From positions 1 to 64,000 of the forward strand of contig DASWWC010000070.1 in the NCBI GenBank assembly GCA_036401055.1: DNA of 64,000 bases, given 5' to 3'. How positions within the stretch are numbered: the first letter of the stretch is position 1; each line of letters begins with the position of its first letter. A model generated the notes under the pieces. The model had not been told where the DNA came from. It ran no database searches and saw nothing but the letters and a program-made list of their open reading frames with translations. The position numbers and the translations under genes were made by a program. This DNA is from Pelomonas sp036401055. GTDB lineage: Bacteria; Pseudomonadota; Gammaproteobacteria; Burkholderiales; Burkholderiaceae_C. Of this stretch, positions 34,590-42,853 are shown in pieces.

Positions 34590-35081
34590 TCATCCCAACA
34601 TCCCCGACTCGAAGCCATGCGCCGGCAACTCCACGCGCGGCGCCGGCGTCCAGCCCGCCTTGCGGTGCTCGGCGACGACGTTGGTGTAGATGCCGCCGCG
34701 CACATACCACTTGGCCGTGATGCGGATGAAGCGCGGGTCGGTGACCTTGACGATGTCGTCCAGGATCTTGTTGGTCACCTTCTCATGGAAGGCACCCTCG
34801 TTGCGGTAGCTCCAGAAGTACATCTTCAGGCTCTTCAGCTCCACGCACAGCTCGTCGGCAATCATGTCGATGGTGAAGTGGGCGAAGTCGGGCTGGCCGG
34901 TCAGCGGGCAGTGGCAGGTGAACTCGGGCACCTGGAACTGGATGACGTAGTCGCGTTCCGGGTTGGGGTTCGGGAAGACCAGGATGTCCTTGCTGGGCTT
35001 GCTCGGCGGGTTCGGGGGCACCTCGCGCATCTTGGGCTTCTTCTTGGTGGCGGGCGCGGCGGTGGACTTCTTGGTGGCCAT
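34590..35081 (-). CDS. queF: NADPH-dependent 7-cyano-7-deazaguanine reductase
   Basis: QueF reduces preQ0 to preQ1 in queuosine biosynthesis. At 163 residues it is the short unimodular type. The catalytic cysteine is C58 and the aspartate D65 in EFTCHCPLTGQPDFAHF. The NADPH-site and substrate glutamate region is ELKSLKMYFWSYRNEGAFHEKVTN. A Lys/Ala/Pro-rich N-terminal tail (KKSTAAPATKKKPK) precedes the T-fold and is longer than usual. It reads in the same direction as dapC downstream, but a repeat element separates them. The smc gene is divergent. Confidence 0.96.
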   Translation of the reverse strand: MATKKSTAAPATKKKPKMREVPPNPPSKPSKDILVFPNPNPERDYVIQFQVPEFTCHCPLTGQPDFAHFTIDMIADELCVELKSLKMYFWSYRNEGAFHEKVTNKILDDIVKVTDPRFIRITAKWYVRGGIYTNVVAEHRKAGWTPAPRVELPAHGFESGMLG

Positions 35082-35130
35082 GATCGTGGTCTTTCTGAGA
35101 GGGGGCGAATGCTATCATCCAGCCCCGTCG

Positions 35131-35157
35131 AAGCGCCCCTGAAAGGCGCTTTTCTTT
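35131..35157 (+). terminator. terminator-like hairpin in the smc leader region
   Basis: AAGCGCC, a seven-base loop and GGCGCTT form a seven-pair hairpin (35131-35151) followed by TTCTTT. On the plus strand this has intrinsic-terminator shape, yet it precedes smc rather than following any plus-strand gene visible here. It could attenuate smc transcription or block antisense readthrough. Confidence 0.5.
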
Positions 35158-35187
35158 AGCCAAATCAAAGGCTTACGTCCGAGCTTC

Positions 35188-38100
35188 ATGCGGCTGAATT
35201 CGATCAAGCTGGCCGGCTTCAAATCCTTCGCCGAACCCACGACCTTCCAGCTGCCTGGCCAACTGGTCGGCGTCGTCGGGCCCAATGGCTGTGGCAAGTC
35301 CAACATCATGGACGCGGTGCGCTGGGTGCTGGGCGAGAGCAAGGCCAGCGAGCTGCGCGGCGAGTCCATGCAGGACGTCATCTTCAACGGCAGCGGCAAC
35401 CGCAAGCCGGCGGGGCGCTCCAGCGTGGAGCTGGTGTTCGACAACACGTCCGCGCGTGCCGGCGGGCCGTGGAACCAGTTCACCGAAATTGCCGTCAAGC
35501 GCGTGCTGACGCGCGACGGCACCAGCAGCTACTTCATCAACAACCAGCCGGTGCGCCGGCGGGACGTGCAGGACGTGTTCCTCGGCACGGGCCTGGGCCC
35601 GCGCGCCTACGCCATCATCGGCCAGGGCACCATCTCCCGCATCATCGAGAGCAAGCCCGAAGAGCTGCGCCTGTTCCTCGAAGAAGCGGCCGGCGTGTCC
35701 AAGTACAAGGAACGCCGCCGCGAGACCGAGAACCGGCTCAAGGACACGCGGGAGAACCTGACCCGCGTCGACGACATCCTGCGCGAGCTGAACGCCAACC
35801 TCGAGAAGCTGGAGCGCCAGGCCGAGGTGGCAGCCAGTTATCGCAGCCTGCAGGACGCAGGCACGCTGAAGCTGCACCAGCTGTGGTGGTTAAAGGCAAG
35901 AGACGCCGGCAACGAGTCCGCCCGCGTGAAGGCTGCTCACTCGGAGGCCGTCAACGCGCTCGAAGCCCGCACGGCCGAGCTGCGCGCCGTGGAGGCCGAG
36001 CTGGAGGAGGTGCGCCAGGCGCACTACGCCGCCGGCGACGAGCTGCACGCGTCGCAGGGCCGCTTTGCCGAAGCCCAACTTGAAGTGAGCCGGCTGGAGG
36101 AGCGCATCCGCTTCGTCGTCGAAAGCCGCAACCGCGCACAGCAACGGCTGGCAGAGCTGCACGCGCAGGACCAGCAATGGCGCGAGCGGCTTGAGCAATC
36201 GACCAATGAGCTGGAAGGCATCGCCGAGCAGATCGCCGGCGCCGACGAGCAGAGCGAGATCCTGGCCGCGCAGGCCGAGGAGCAGCAGGCCCAGTTGCCC
36301 AACAGCGAAGACGCCGTGCGCGCCGCGCAGAACCGCGCCAACGAGCAGCGCACGCTGGTGGCCCAGGTGCAGCAGCAGATCCAGGTGCTGGCGGCCGAGA
36401 GCCGCAGCGTGGACGAACAGGTCAAGGCGCTGCGCCAGCGCGAGGATCGGTTGACGGCCGAGTCGCGCGCACTGGGCGCGCCCGACCACGACGCGCTGGA
36501 TGCCCTGAAGGCGCGCAGCGCCGAGGCCGATGAGGTGCGTGACCTGTCCGACGCGCGGCTGCAGGAGCTGGCCGAGCAACTGCCGCAGCTGGAAGAGCAG
36601 CGCCGCACCGCGCAGCAGGATGCCAACGCGCAGCTCGCCAAGCAGTCCGAGCTGACCGCCCGGCTCGAAGCGCTGAAGGCGCTGCAGGAAAAGGTGCAGA
36701 CCGAGGGCAAGCTCAAGCCCTGGCTGGCCAAGCACGGTCTCGACGGCCTGCAAGGCCTGTGGACCCGACTGCACATCAGCCAAGGCTGGGAAAACGCGCT
36801 CGAAGCCGCGCTGCGCGAGCGCATGGGCGCACTCAGCGTCGGTCGGCTGGACACCGTGCGCGCCTTCGAGGGCGACGCACCGCCGGCGCGCCTGGCCTTC
36901 TATTCGACGCCTGCTGGTTCCATTGCCAACACGCACGAGACGCTGCCCAAGCTGACCTCGCTGCTCAAGCTGGACGACGCAGGCCTGATCGCTTTGCTGA
37001 ACGACTGGCTGGAGGGCGTCTACACGGCGCCGACGCTGGACGCCGCGCTGGCCGCACGCGACAAGCTGACCCATGGCGAGCTGATCCTGACGCCGGCCGG
37101 CCATGCTGTCGGCCAGTTCTCGGTGACCTTCTACGCGCCCGACTCCGAGCAGGCCGGCCTGCTGGCCCGTGCGCAGGAGATCGAGCAGCTGACGACCGCG
37201 CAGCGCGCGCAGAACCTGATCGCCGACGAGGCGCGACTGACGCTGAGCCGCGTCGAGCACCAGTTCAACGACGCCAACGGCCGCCTGACCACGCTGCGCC
37301 GCGAGGCCAGCGAGGCGCAGACGCGCGCCCACCAGATCCACGTCGAGTTGCTGCGCCAGAGCAGCCAAGCCGAGGCCAGCCAGCAGCGCCGCAGTGCGCT
37401 CGATGCGGAACTCGCCGAGATCGGCGAGCAGCAGGAGGCGCTTCAGGAACGCCGCGCGGTCGGCGAGGCGCGCTTCGAGGAACTGGACATCCAACTGGGC
37501 GACGCGCAGCAGCGCCACGCCGAGCTGGAGGACGGCACCATCGCCGCCGAACGCAAGCTGGCCGACGCGCGCGAGCAGCTGCGCACGCTGGAGCGCCGCG
37601 CCCAGGAAGCCCGCTTTGCGACGCAGACGCTGGCCGCCCGCCGCGGCGAGTTGCAGCGTGGCATCGAGACGGCGCAGGCCCAGATTCAGCAGGTCGCCGC
37701 CTCGGCCGCTAGCCTGCAGACCGAGCTGGACGGCTTCAACGACGCCGCCGCCCAGGCCGGCCTGCAGGACGCGCTGGCGCTGAAGGTCGAGCGCGAAGGC
37801 CAGCTCGCCGCCGTCCGCACGAACTACGACGACCTCTCGCTGCGCCTGCGCAAGGCCGACGAGCAGCGCATGACGTTCGAGCGCAGCCTGGACCCGCTGC
37901 GCGAGGCCATCACCAAGCTGCAGCTGGAAGAGCAGGCGGCGCAACTCGGCGGCGCGCAGTACCGCGAGCAACTCGAAGCCGCGGCCGTCGATCTGGAAGC
38001 GTTGGCCAAGTCCATTGAGGACAACGGCGTGAAGCTCTACGGCCTGCAAGGCGAGATCGACCGCATCAACCGCGAGATCGCGGCCTTGGGCGCCGTCAAC

Positions 38101-38703
38101 CTTGCCGCGCTGGACGAACTGACCGCCGCCCGCGAGCGCAAGACCTTCCTCGACTCGCAATGCGCCGACCTGAACGCAGCCATCCAGACGCTGGAAGACG
38201 CGATCCACAAGATCGACCTGGAGACGCGCGACCTGCTGGGCTCCACCTTCAACCAGGTCAACGAGCATTTCGGCCGCATGTTCCCCGAGCTGTTCGGCGG
38301 CGGACAGGCCAGGCTGGTCATGACCGGCGACGAGATCCTGGACGCCGGCGTGCAGGTCATGGCGCAGCCGCCGGGCAAGAAGAACAGCACCCTCCACCTG
38401 CTGTCGGGCGGCGAAAAGGCGCTGACGGCGATCGCGCTGGTGTTCGCGATCTTCCAGCTCAATCCCGCGCCGTTCTGCCTGTTGGACGAGGTGGACGCAC
38501 CGCTGGATGACGCCAACACGGAGCGTTATGCCAAGCTGGTGTCGCAGATGAGCCGGGTGACCCAATTCCTCTTCATCTCGCACAACAAGATCGCGATGGA
38601 GATGGCGGAACAACTGATCGGCGTCACGATGCAGGAGCAGGGCGTGTCCCGCATCGTTGCCGTGGACATGGACAAGGCCCTTGCGATGGCCGAGATGGCA
38701 TGA
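35188..38703 (+). CDS. smc: chromosome segregation protein SMC
   Basis: SMC (1171 residues) is the condensin ATPase that organises and segregates the chromosome. The N-terminal Walker A is GPNGCGKSN (31-39), followed by the Q-loop region. Two long coiled coils (about 170-500 and 660-1010) flank a hinge around 510-650 with RLHISQGWENALEAALRERMGALSV. The C-terminal head has the signature LHLLSGGEKALTAIAL and Walker B FCLLDEVDAPLDDAN. MRLNSIKLAGFKSF is the standard start. The zipA gene overlaps its stop by four bases. Confidence 0.98.
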   Translation: MRLNSIKLAGFKSFAEPTTFQLPGQLVGVVGPNGCGKSNIMDAVRWVLGESKASELRGESMQDVIFNGSGNRKPAGRSSVELVFDNTSARAGGPWNQFTEIAVKRVLTRDGTSSYFINNQPVRRRDVQDVFLGTGLGPRAYAIIGQGTISRIIESKPEELRLFLEEAAGVSKYKERRRETENRLKDTRENLTRVDDILRELNANLEKLERQAEVAASYRSLQDAGTLKLHQLWWLKARDAGNESARVKAAHSEAVNALEARTAELRAVEAELEEVRQAHYAAGDELHASQGRFAEAQLEVSRLEERIRFVVESRNRAQQRLAELHAQDQQWRERLEQSTNELEGIAEQIAGADEQSEILAAQAEEQQAQLPNSEDAVRAAQNRANEQRTLVAQVQQQIQVLAAESRSVDEQVKALRQREDRLTAESRALGAPDHDALDALKARSAEADEVRDLSDARLQELAEQLPQLEEQRRTAQQDANAQLAKQSELTARLEALKALQEKVQTEGKLKPWLAKHGLDGLQGLWTRLHISQGWENALEAALRERMGALSVGRLDTVRAFEGDAPPARLAFYSTPAGSIANTHETLPKLTSLLKLDDAGLIALLNDWLEGVYTAPTLDAALAARDKLTHGELILTPAGHAVGQFSVTFYAPDSEQAGLLARAQEIEQLTTAQRAQNLIADEARLTLSRVEHQFNDANGRLTTLRREASEAQTRAHQIHVELLRQSSQAEASQQRRSALDAELAEIGEQQEALQERRAVGEARFEELDIQLGDAQQRHAELEDGTIAAERKLADAREQLRTLERRAQEARFATQTLAARRGELQRGIETAQAQIQQVAASAASLQTELDGFNDAAAQAGLQDALALKVEREGQLAAVRTNYDDLSLRLRKADEQRMTFERSLDPLREAITKLQLEEQAAQLGGAQYREQLEAAAVDLEALAKSIEDNGVKLYGLQGEIDRINREIAALGAVNLAALDELTAARERKTFLDSQCADLNAAIQTLEDAIHKIDLETRDLLGSTFNQVNEHFGRMFPELFGGGQARLVMTGDEILDAGVQVMAQPPGKKNSTLHLLSGGEKALTAIALVFAIFQLNPAPFCLLDEVDAPLDDANTERYAKLVSQMSRVTQFLFISHNKIAMEMAEQLIGVTMQEQGVSRIVAVDMDKALAMAEMA

Positions 38704-39755
38704 ATCTGACTCTCACAGAACTTCTCGCAATCGCTGGCGGCGTGGTGCTTGCTGGCGTTGTCGCCCACGGCGCTTGGGCGGCACGCAAGGCGGGCCCCAA
38801 GCGGGCCGTGCCGCCGATGGAGGAACCCAGCTTCGACGCGCCGCCCGAGGCATCGACCGAAGCGGCAGCCGTCGTCGAGTCGGATTCGATGGAGGTCACG
38901 CTGCCCGCCGTCGCGCGCCCGCAGCGCAAGCCGTCGGCGCGCATCGACGCGTTGATCGACGCGATTGCGACCATCACGATCGAGCAGCCCGTCTCCGGCG
39001 AGCTGGCCTTGCAGCACCAGCCCGGCAGCCGCCGCGCCGGCACCAAGCCGCTGCAGATCGAAGGCCTGAACGCGCAGACCGGGGACTGGGAACTGCCCGC
39101 GCCGGGCCAGCGCTACAGCGAATTCCAGGCCGGCCTGAAGCTGGCCAACCGCAGCGGTGCGCTCAACGAGATCGAGTACTCCGAGTTCGTGCAGAAGATC
39201 CAGGCCTTTGCCGACGGCATCGGCGGCTTCGTGCAGTTCCCCGACATGCTGGACGTGGTGGCCCGCGCCCGCGAGCTGGACCAGTTCGCCGCCAGCCATG
39301 ACGCCCAGCTCGCGCTGCTGCTGCGTGCCAAGGCGGCGGCATGGACGCCGGGCTTCGTGCAGCAGTCGGCCGCGCGCCATGGCTTTGTGGCCGGCTCGCT
39401 GCCGGGCCGCCTGGTGCTGCCGTCCGGCGAGGACGGCGCGCCGCCGCTGTTGACGCTGCAGTTCGACGCGCAGGCCGCGCTGGCCGAGGACCCAGAGGCG
39501 CTGTCGCTGCGCGAGCTGACGCTGGCGCTGGACGTGCCGCAGACGCCGCAGGAAGCCGAGCCCTTCGCCCTCTGGCAGGAATCGGCCCGCGCGCTGTCTC
39601 GCGACCTGGAGGCCGACGTCTGCGACGACCGCGGCCAGGTGCTGGGCCTGCACGCCTTCGCGGCCATCGACGTGGAGCTGAAGAAGCTCTACGAGGCGCT
39701 GGCCGCGCGTGACCTCGCGGCCGGTTCGCCGGCTGCACGAAGGTTGTTCTCGTAA
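38700..39755 (+). CDS. zipA: cell division protein ZipA-like
   Basis: The 351-residue protein has one N-terminal membrane helix (LLAIAGGVVLAGVVAHGAWAA), a Pro/Glu-rich linker and a C-terminal ZipA FtsZ-binding-like domain (from about residue 215, including RHGFVAGSLPGRLVLPSGEDGAPPLLTLQFDAQ). It should tether FtsZ to the inner membrane. The ATG overlaps the smc stop (ATGA), and smc-zipA is a recurrent pair in this group. The FtsZ-binding domain is divergent from the E. coli protein, so the name rests partly on position. The next gene overlaps its stop by one base. Confidence 0.83.
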   Translation: MNLTLTELLAIAGGVVLAGVVAHGAWAARKAGPKRAVPPMEEPSFDAPPEASTEAAAVVESDSMEVTLPAVARPQRKPSARIDALIDAIATITIEQPVSGELALQHQPGSRRAGTKPLQIEGLNAQTGDWELPAPGQRYSEFQAGLKLANRSGALNEIEYSEFVQKIQAFADGIGGFVQFPDMLDVVARARELDQFAASHDAQLALLLRAKAAAWTPGFVQQSAARHGFVAGSLPGRLVLPSGEDGAPPLLTLQFDAQAALAEDPEALSLRELTLALDVPQTPQEAEPFALWQESARALSRDLEADVCDDRGQVLGLHAFAAIDVELKKLYEALAARDLAAGSPAARRLFS

Positions 39756-41050
39756 TGACGACTTCGCTGCTGCTGATCAGCCTGCTGATCCTCGGCAGCG
39801 CGTTCTTCTCGATGGCCGAGTTGTCGCTGGCTGCGTCGCGCCGGCTCAACCTGCAGCAGCGCGCCGACGCGGGCGACGCGCGCGCGGCCCAGGTGCTGGC
39901 CGTGCAGGAGCATCCGGGCGACTACTTCACCGTCGTGCAGATCGGCGTGAACACGGTGGCCATCCTCGCCGGCATCGTGGGCGAGGGCGCCTTCACGCCG
40001 CATTTCGAGGCCGCATTCCGGCTCGCGGTGGCGCCGGAGCTGGCCGCCACGCTGGGTTTCGCGGCGTCCTTCATCAGCATCACGTCGCTGTTCATCGTGA
40101 TGGCCGACCTGGTGCCCAAGCGCCTAGCCATGAGCGAACCCGAGCGGGTGGCGATGCTGCTGGTCGGCCCCATGCTGCTGCTGTGCCGCCTGCTGAAGCC
40201 GCTGGCGTGGCTGTTCAGCGGCATCACCGAAGGCCTGATCCGCGTGCTGGGCCTGCCGGCCAAGCGCGACGAGACCATCAGCTACCGCGACATCCTGGCG
40301 CTGACCGAGGCTGGCTACCAGGCCGGCGTCGTCGCCGACGAGGAACAGCAGGTCATCGCCAACGTGTTCGAGCTGGACACGCGCACCGTCGAGACGGTGA
40401 TGACCAACCGCGAGCGCATCGTGTTCTTCTCGCGCGACGACGACGACGCGCTGATCCGCAACCGCATCGCCGATACGCCGCACTCGACCTACCTGGTCTG
40501 CGACGGCGACATCGACCGGGTCGTCGGCTACGTGGATGCGACCGACCTGTTCCAGCGCGTGCTGCGCGAGGAGGCGCTGTCGCTGCGCGCGGACAGCGGC
40601 GTGCTGGTCAAGAAGGTGCTCATCGTGCCGGACCGGCTGACGCTGTCCGAGATGCTGACGCAGTTCCGCGAGGCGCACGAGGACTTTGCCGTCATCGTCA
40701 ACGAGTACAGCCGTGTGGTCGGCGTCGTCACGCTGAACGACGTGATGAGCACCGTCATGGGCGCGCTGGTGGCGCCGCATGACGAGGAGCAGATCGTGCG
40801 CCGCGAGGACGGCAGCTACCTGGCCGACGGCGTCACGCCCATCCCGGACGTCGAGCGCGCGCTGGGCATCGCGGGCTGGCCGCATGCCGGCACCTACGAC
40901 ACGCTGGCCGGATTCCTGATGGTGGTGCTGCGCCGCATCCCGCGCCGCACCGATGTCGTCGAGTGGGAAGGCTGGCGCTTCGAGGTGGTCGACGTGGACA
41001 GCTACCGCGTCGACCAGGTCATGATCACGCCGGTCGCGCCCCGCGGCTGA
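39755..41050 (+). CDS. CNNM/CorC-type membrane protein with CBS pair
   Basis: This 431-residue protein has an N-terminal DUF21 (CNNM) transmembrane domain (about 1-190, with SMAELSLAASRRLNLQQRADAG and VPKRLAMSEPERVA). Two CBS domains (about 205-335) and a C-terminal CorC_HlyC domain (about 345-425) follow. Proteins of this type are linked to Mg2+/Co2+ efflux and are often misnamed hemolysins. The start overlaps the zipA stop (TAATG), so it belongs to the smc-zipA transcript. A transport function has not been shown for this subgroup as far as I can tell from sequence. Confidence 0.9.
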   Translation: MTTSLLLISLLILGSAFFSMAELSLAASRRLNLQQRADAGDARAAQVLAVQEHPGDYFTVVQIGVNTVAILAGIVGEGAFTPHFEAAFRLAVAPELAATLGFAASFISITSLFIVMADLVPKRLAMSEPERVAMLLVGPMLLLCRLLKPLAWLFSGITEGLIRVLGLPAKRDETISYRDILALTEAGYQAGVVADEEQQVIANVFELDTRTVETVMTNRERIVFFSRDDDDALIRNRIADTPHSTYLVCDGDIDRVVGYVDATDLFQRVLREEALSLRADSGVLVKKVLIVPDRLTLSEMLTQFREAHEDFAVIVNEYSRVVGVVTLNDVMSTVMGALVAPHDEEQIVRREDGSYLADGVTPIPDVERALGIAGWPHAGTYDTLAGFLMVVLRRIPRRTDVVEWEGWRFEVVDVDSYRVDQVMITPVAPRG

Positions 41051-41059
41051 GGCCGCGCT

Positions 41060-42319
41060 TCACAGCAGCCGGAAGGTCAGCCCCGCCACCAGTGTCGGCA
41101 GCAGCGCGCCGGCCAGCAGCCCGAGCGGCGAGATGGCCTCGTCGTCGAACTTGCCGCGCAGGATGGACACGCCGGCCGGATTGGGCGCGTTGGCGATCAC
41201 GGTGAGCCCTCCGCCCGTCACGGCACCCGCCACCAGCGCGACCTTGAACTCATCGCTCAGGCCCTCGACGAGCGAGCCGAGGTAGGTCAGCGCCGCGTTG
41301 TCGGTGACGGCCGTCAGCGCCGTGGCGCCGAAGAACACCGCGTCGGCGTCCATCGCCATCAGCACGGGCTGCAGCCACCATTGCTGCAAGCCGCCCAGCA
41401 CGACCAGGCCGCCGAGGAAGAACGCCACGAGCAACGCCTCGCGCAGGATCAGCGGGCTCTGGTGGCGCTGGTAGGCGGCCGTGAAGCCGAGGAAAAACAG
41501 CAGCAGCCCCAGGAACACGGCCGGGTGGTGCGCAAACACGACGATGCCGGCCAGGAACAGCACGTGCACGGCCACCACGGCGGCGGGCACCGGCGCCTCG
41601 CCGTGGTCCTGCGGCGCGTCCAGCCGCGTCAGTTCCTTGCGGAACAGCAGCATCGCGCCACCGGCGTTGATGACAACGGCGATGGCCGCCTTCCAGCCGA
41701 AGGTGTGGAGCATGAAGACCAGGTCCCAGTTCCACTTGCCGGCCACCATCAGCACCGGCGGCGCGGCGAACGGCGTCAGCGTGCCGCCGATGGAGATGTT
41801 GACGAACAGCACGCCCAGCGTGGCGTACTTGAGCCGGTTGGAGACCGCCTGACCCAGCACCGTGTCGCGCAGCATCAGCGCGGCCAGCGTCATCGCGGCG
41901 GGTTCGGTGATGAAGCTGCCCAGCAGCGGCACGAAGGCCAGCAGTAGGAAGTACAGGGCCATGCCGCGCGGCAGCGGCATCAGCCGCGCCATCGTCTGCA
42001 CCGCGGCGCCCGAGGCCCGCAGGATGGGCCGCGTGCCGGCCACCACCATGATGGCGAACACGAACAGCGGCTCGGTGAAGTTGCGCGAGTCCAGGTAGGC
42101 CGTGGCCTCGGCCTTGCCCTGCAACGCGAACATGCACAGCATCAGCACCATGGCCCAGAAGCCGAACACGACCTCGACCTCGCCCAGCAGATGCCAGAGC
42201 CCGGCATGCCGCGGCTGCGAGCGCGCGAGACGCTCGAAGAACTTGGTGGAGAAGGTGTGCAGCAGCGCGACGGCGAACAGCGCCGCGGCCAGGATCTGGA
42301 GGGTGGTGGGGGTGTGCAT
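41060..42319 (-). CDS. putative Na+/H+ antiporter family membrane protein
   Basis: This 419-residue polytopic protein has about eleven hydrophobic segments. It carries the ion-transporter pattern of a putative Na+/H+ antiporter group: SFITEPAAMTLAALMLRD, LFVNISIGGTLTPFAAPPVLMVA, TALTAVTDNAALTYLGSLV and VIANAPNPAGVSIL. The frame opens further upstream, but MHTPTTLQILAAALFAV is the likely start. It is convergent with the CorC-type gene (9 bp between ends). The transported ion is inferred from family only. Confidence 0.82.
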   Translation of the reverse strand: MHTPTTLQILAAALFAVALLHTFSTKFFERLARSQPRHAGLWHLLGEVEVVFGFWAMVLMLCMFALQGKAEATAYLDSRNFTEPLFVFAIMVVAGTRPILRASGAAVQTMARLMPLPRGMALYFLLLAFVPLLGSFITEPAAMTLAALMLRDTVLGQAVSNRLKYATLGVLFVNISIGGTLTPFAAPPVLMVAGKWNWDLVFMLHTFGWKAAIAVVINAGGAMLLFRKELTRLDAPQDHGEAPVPAAVVAVHVLFLAGIVVFAHHPAVFLGLLLFFLGFTAAYQRHQSPLILREALLVAFFLGGLVVLGGLQQWWLQPVLMAMDADAVFFGATALTAVTDNAALTYLGSLVEGLSDEFKVALVAGAVTGGGLTVIANAPNPAGVSILRGKFDDEAISPLGLLAGALLPTLVAGLTFRLL

Positions 42320-42532
42320 GGGCAGTACGAGCGAAGCGATAGGCAGGATCGCACGCGCGAGGCGGCCCGACCTTTCGCGCGATTCCTGCCGCAACGCATG
42401 TCCGGCACCCGCTGACCATTCTATGGGGCAGGCATGGCACCGCCCCGACTTCTCCGAGCCTGCATGCCAGGGGCCGATGCGTCCGGCCCGGTTCGCACCG
42501 TCGCGGACGCCTGGCCGGTCTGGCAGCGGGGC
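42320..42532. other. intergenic gap without a recognised feature
   Basis: This 213-bp stretch between the cytochrome c gene and the antiporter-like gene, both on the minus strand, must hold the antiporter promoter. I found no clear -35/-10 pair, hairpin terminator or repeat in it. Confidence 0.5.
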
Positions 42533-42844
42533 TCACTGCGCCAGGATGAACTCCACGGCGGTCCTCAGCTCGGCATCGCTGAGCTTGTCCGGCCCGCTGG
42601 GGGGCATGGGGATGGGGCCCCAGTTGCCCTTGCCGCCCTTGCGCACTTTGTCGGTGAGTTGGGCCGCCGCGTCCTTCTGACCGCGGTACTTGGCTGCGAT
42701 GTCCTTGAACGACGGGCCGAGCACTTTCTTGTCCTGCGCGTGACAGGCCAAGCAGCCGGCTTTGGAGAGGGTCTCGTCCGGGCCGGCCAGGGACGGCTGG
42801 GCGAGGGTGGCCAGCAGGCTGGCCACCCAAAGGGTGGTTTTCAT
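42533..42844 (-). CDS. nirM: periplasmic cytochrome c551-type protein
   Basis: The 103-residue protein has a signal peptide (MKTTLWVASLLATLAQPSLA) and a single class I heme site, CLACH, with the distal methionine in IPMPPSGP. Size and motif order match cytochrome c551/c552 electron donors such as NirM. It lies nine bases after nirS on the same strand, so it very likely donates electrons to the nitrite reductase. The symbol is given from context and small size; related c551 proteins serve other oxidases. Confidence 0.85.
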   Translation of the reverse strand: MKTTLWVASLLATLAQPSLAGPDETLSKAGCLACHAQDKKVLGPSFKDIAAKYRGQKDAAAQLTDKVRKGGKGNWGPIPMPPSGPDKLSDAELRTAVEFILAQ

Positions 42845-42853
42845 GCGTTCTCC

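Noticed and set aside
35890..38613. 907-codon open frame opposite smc
   Set aside because: Antisense shadow of smc, whose Walker and signature motifs are intact.
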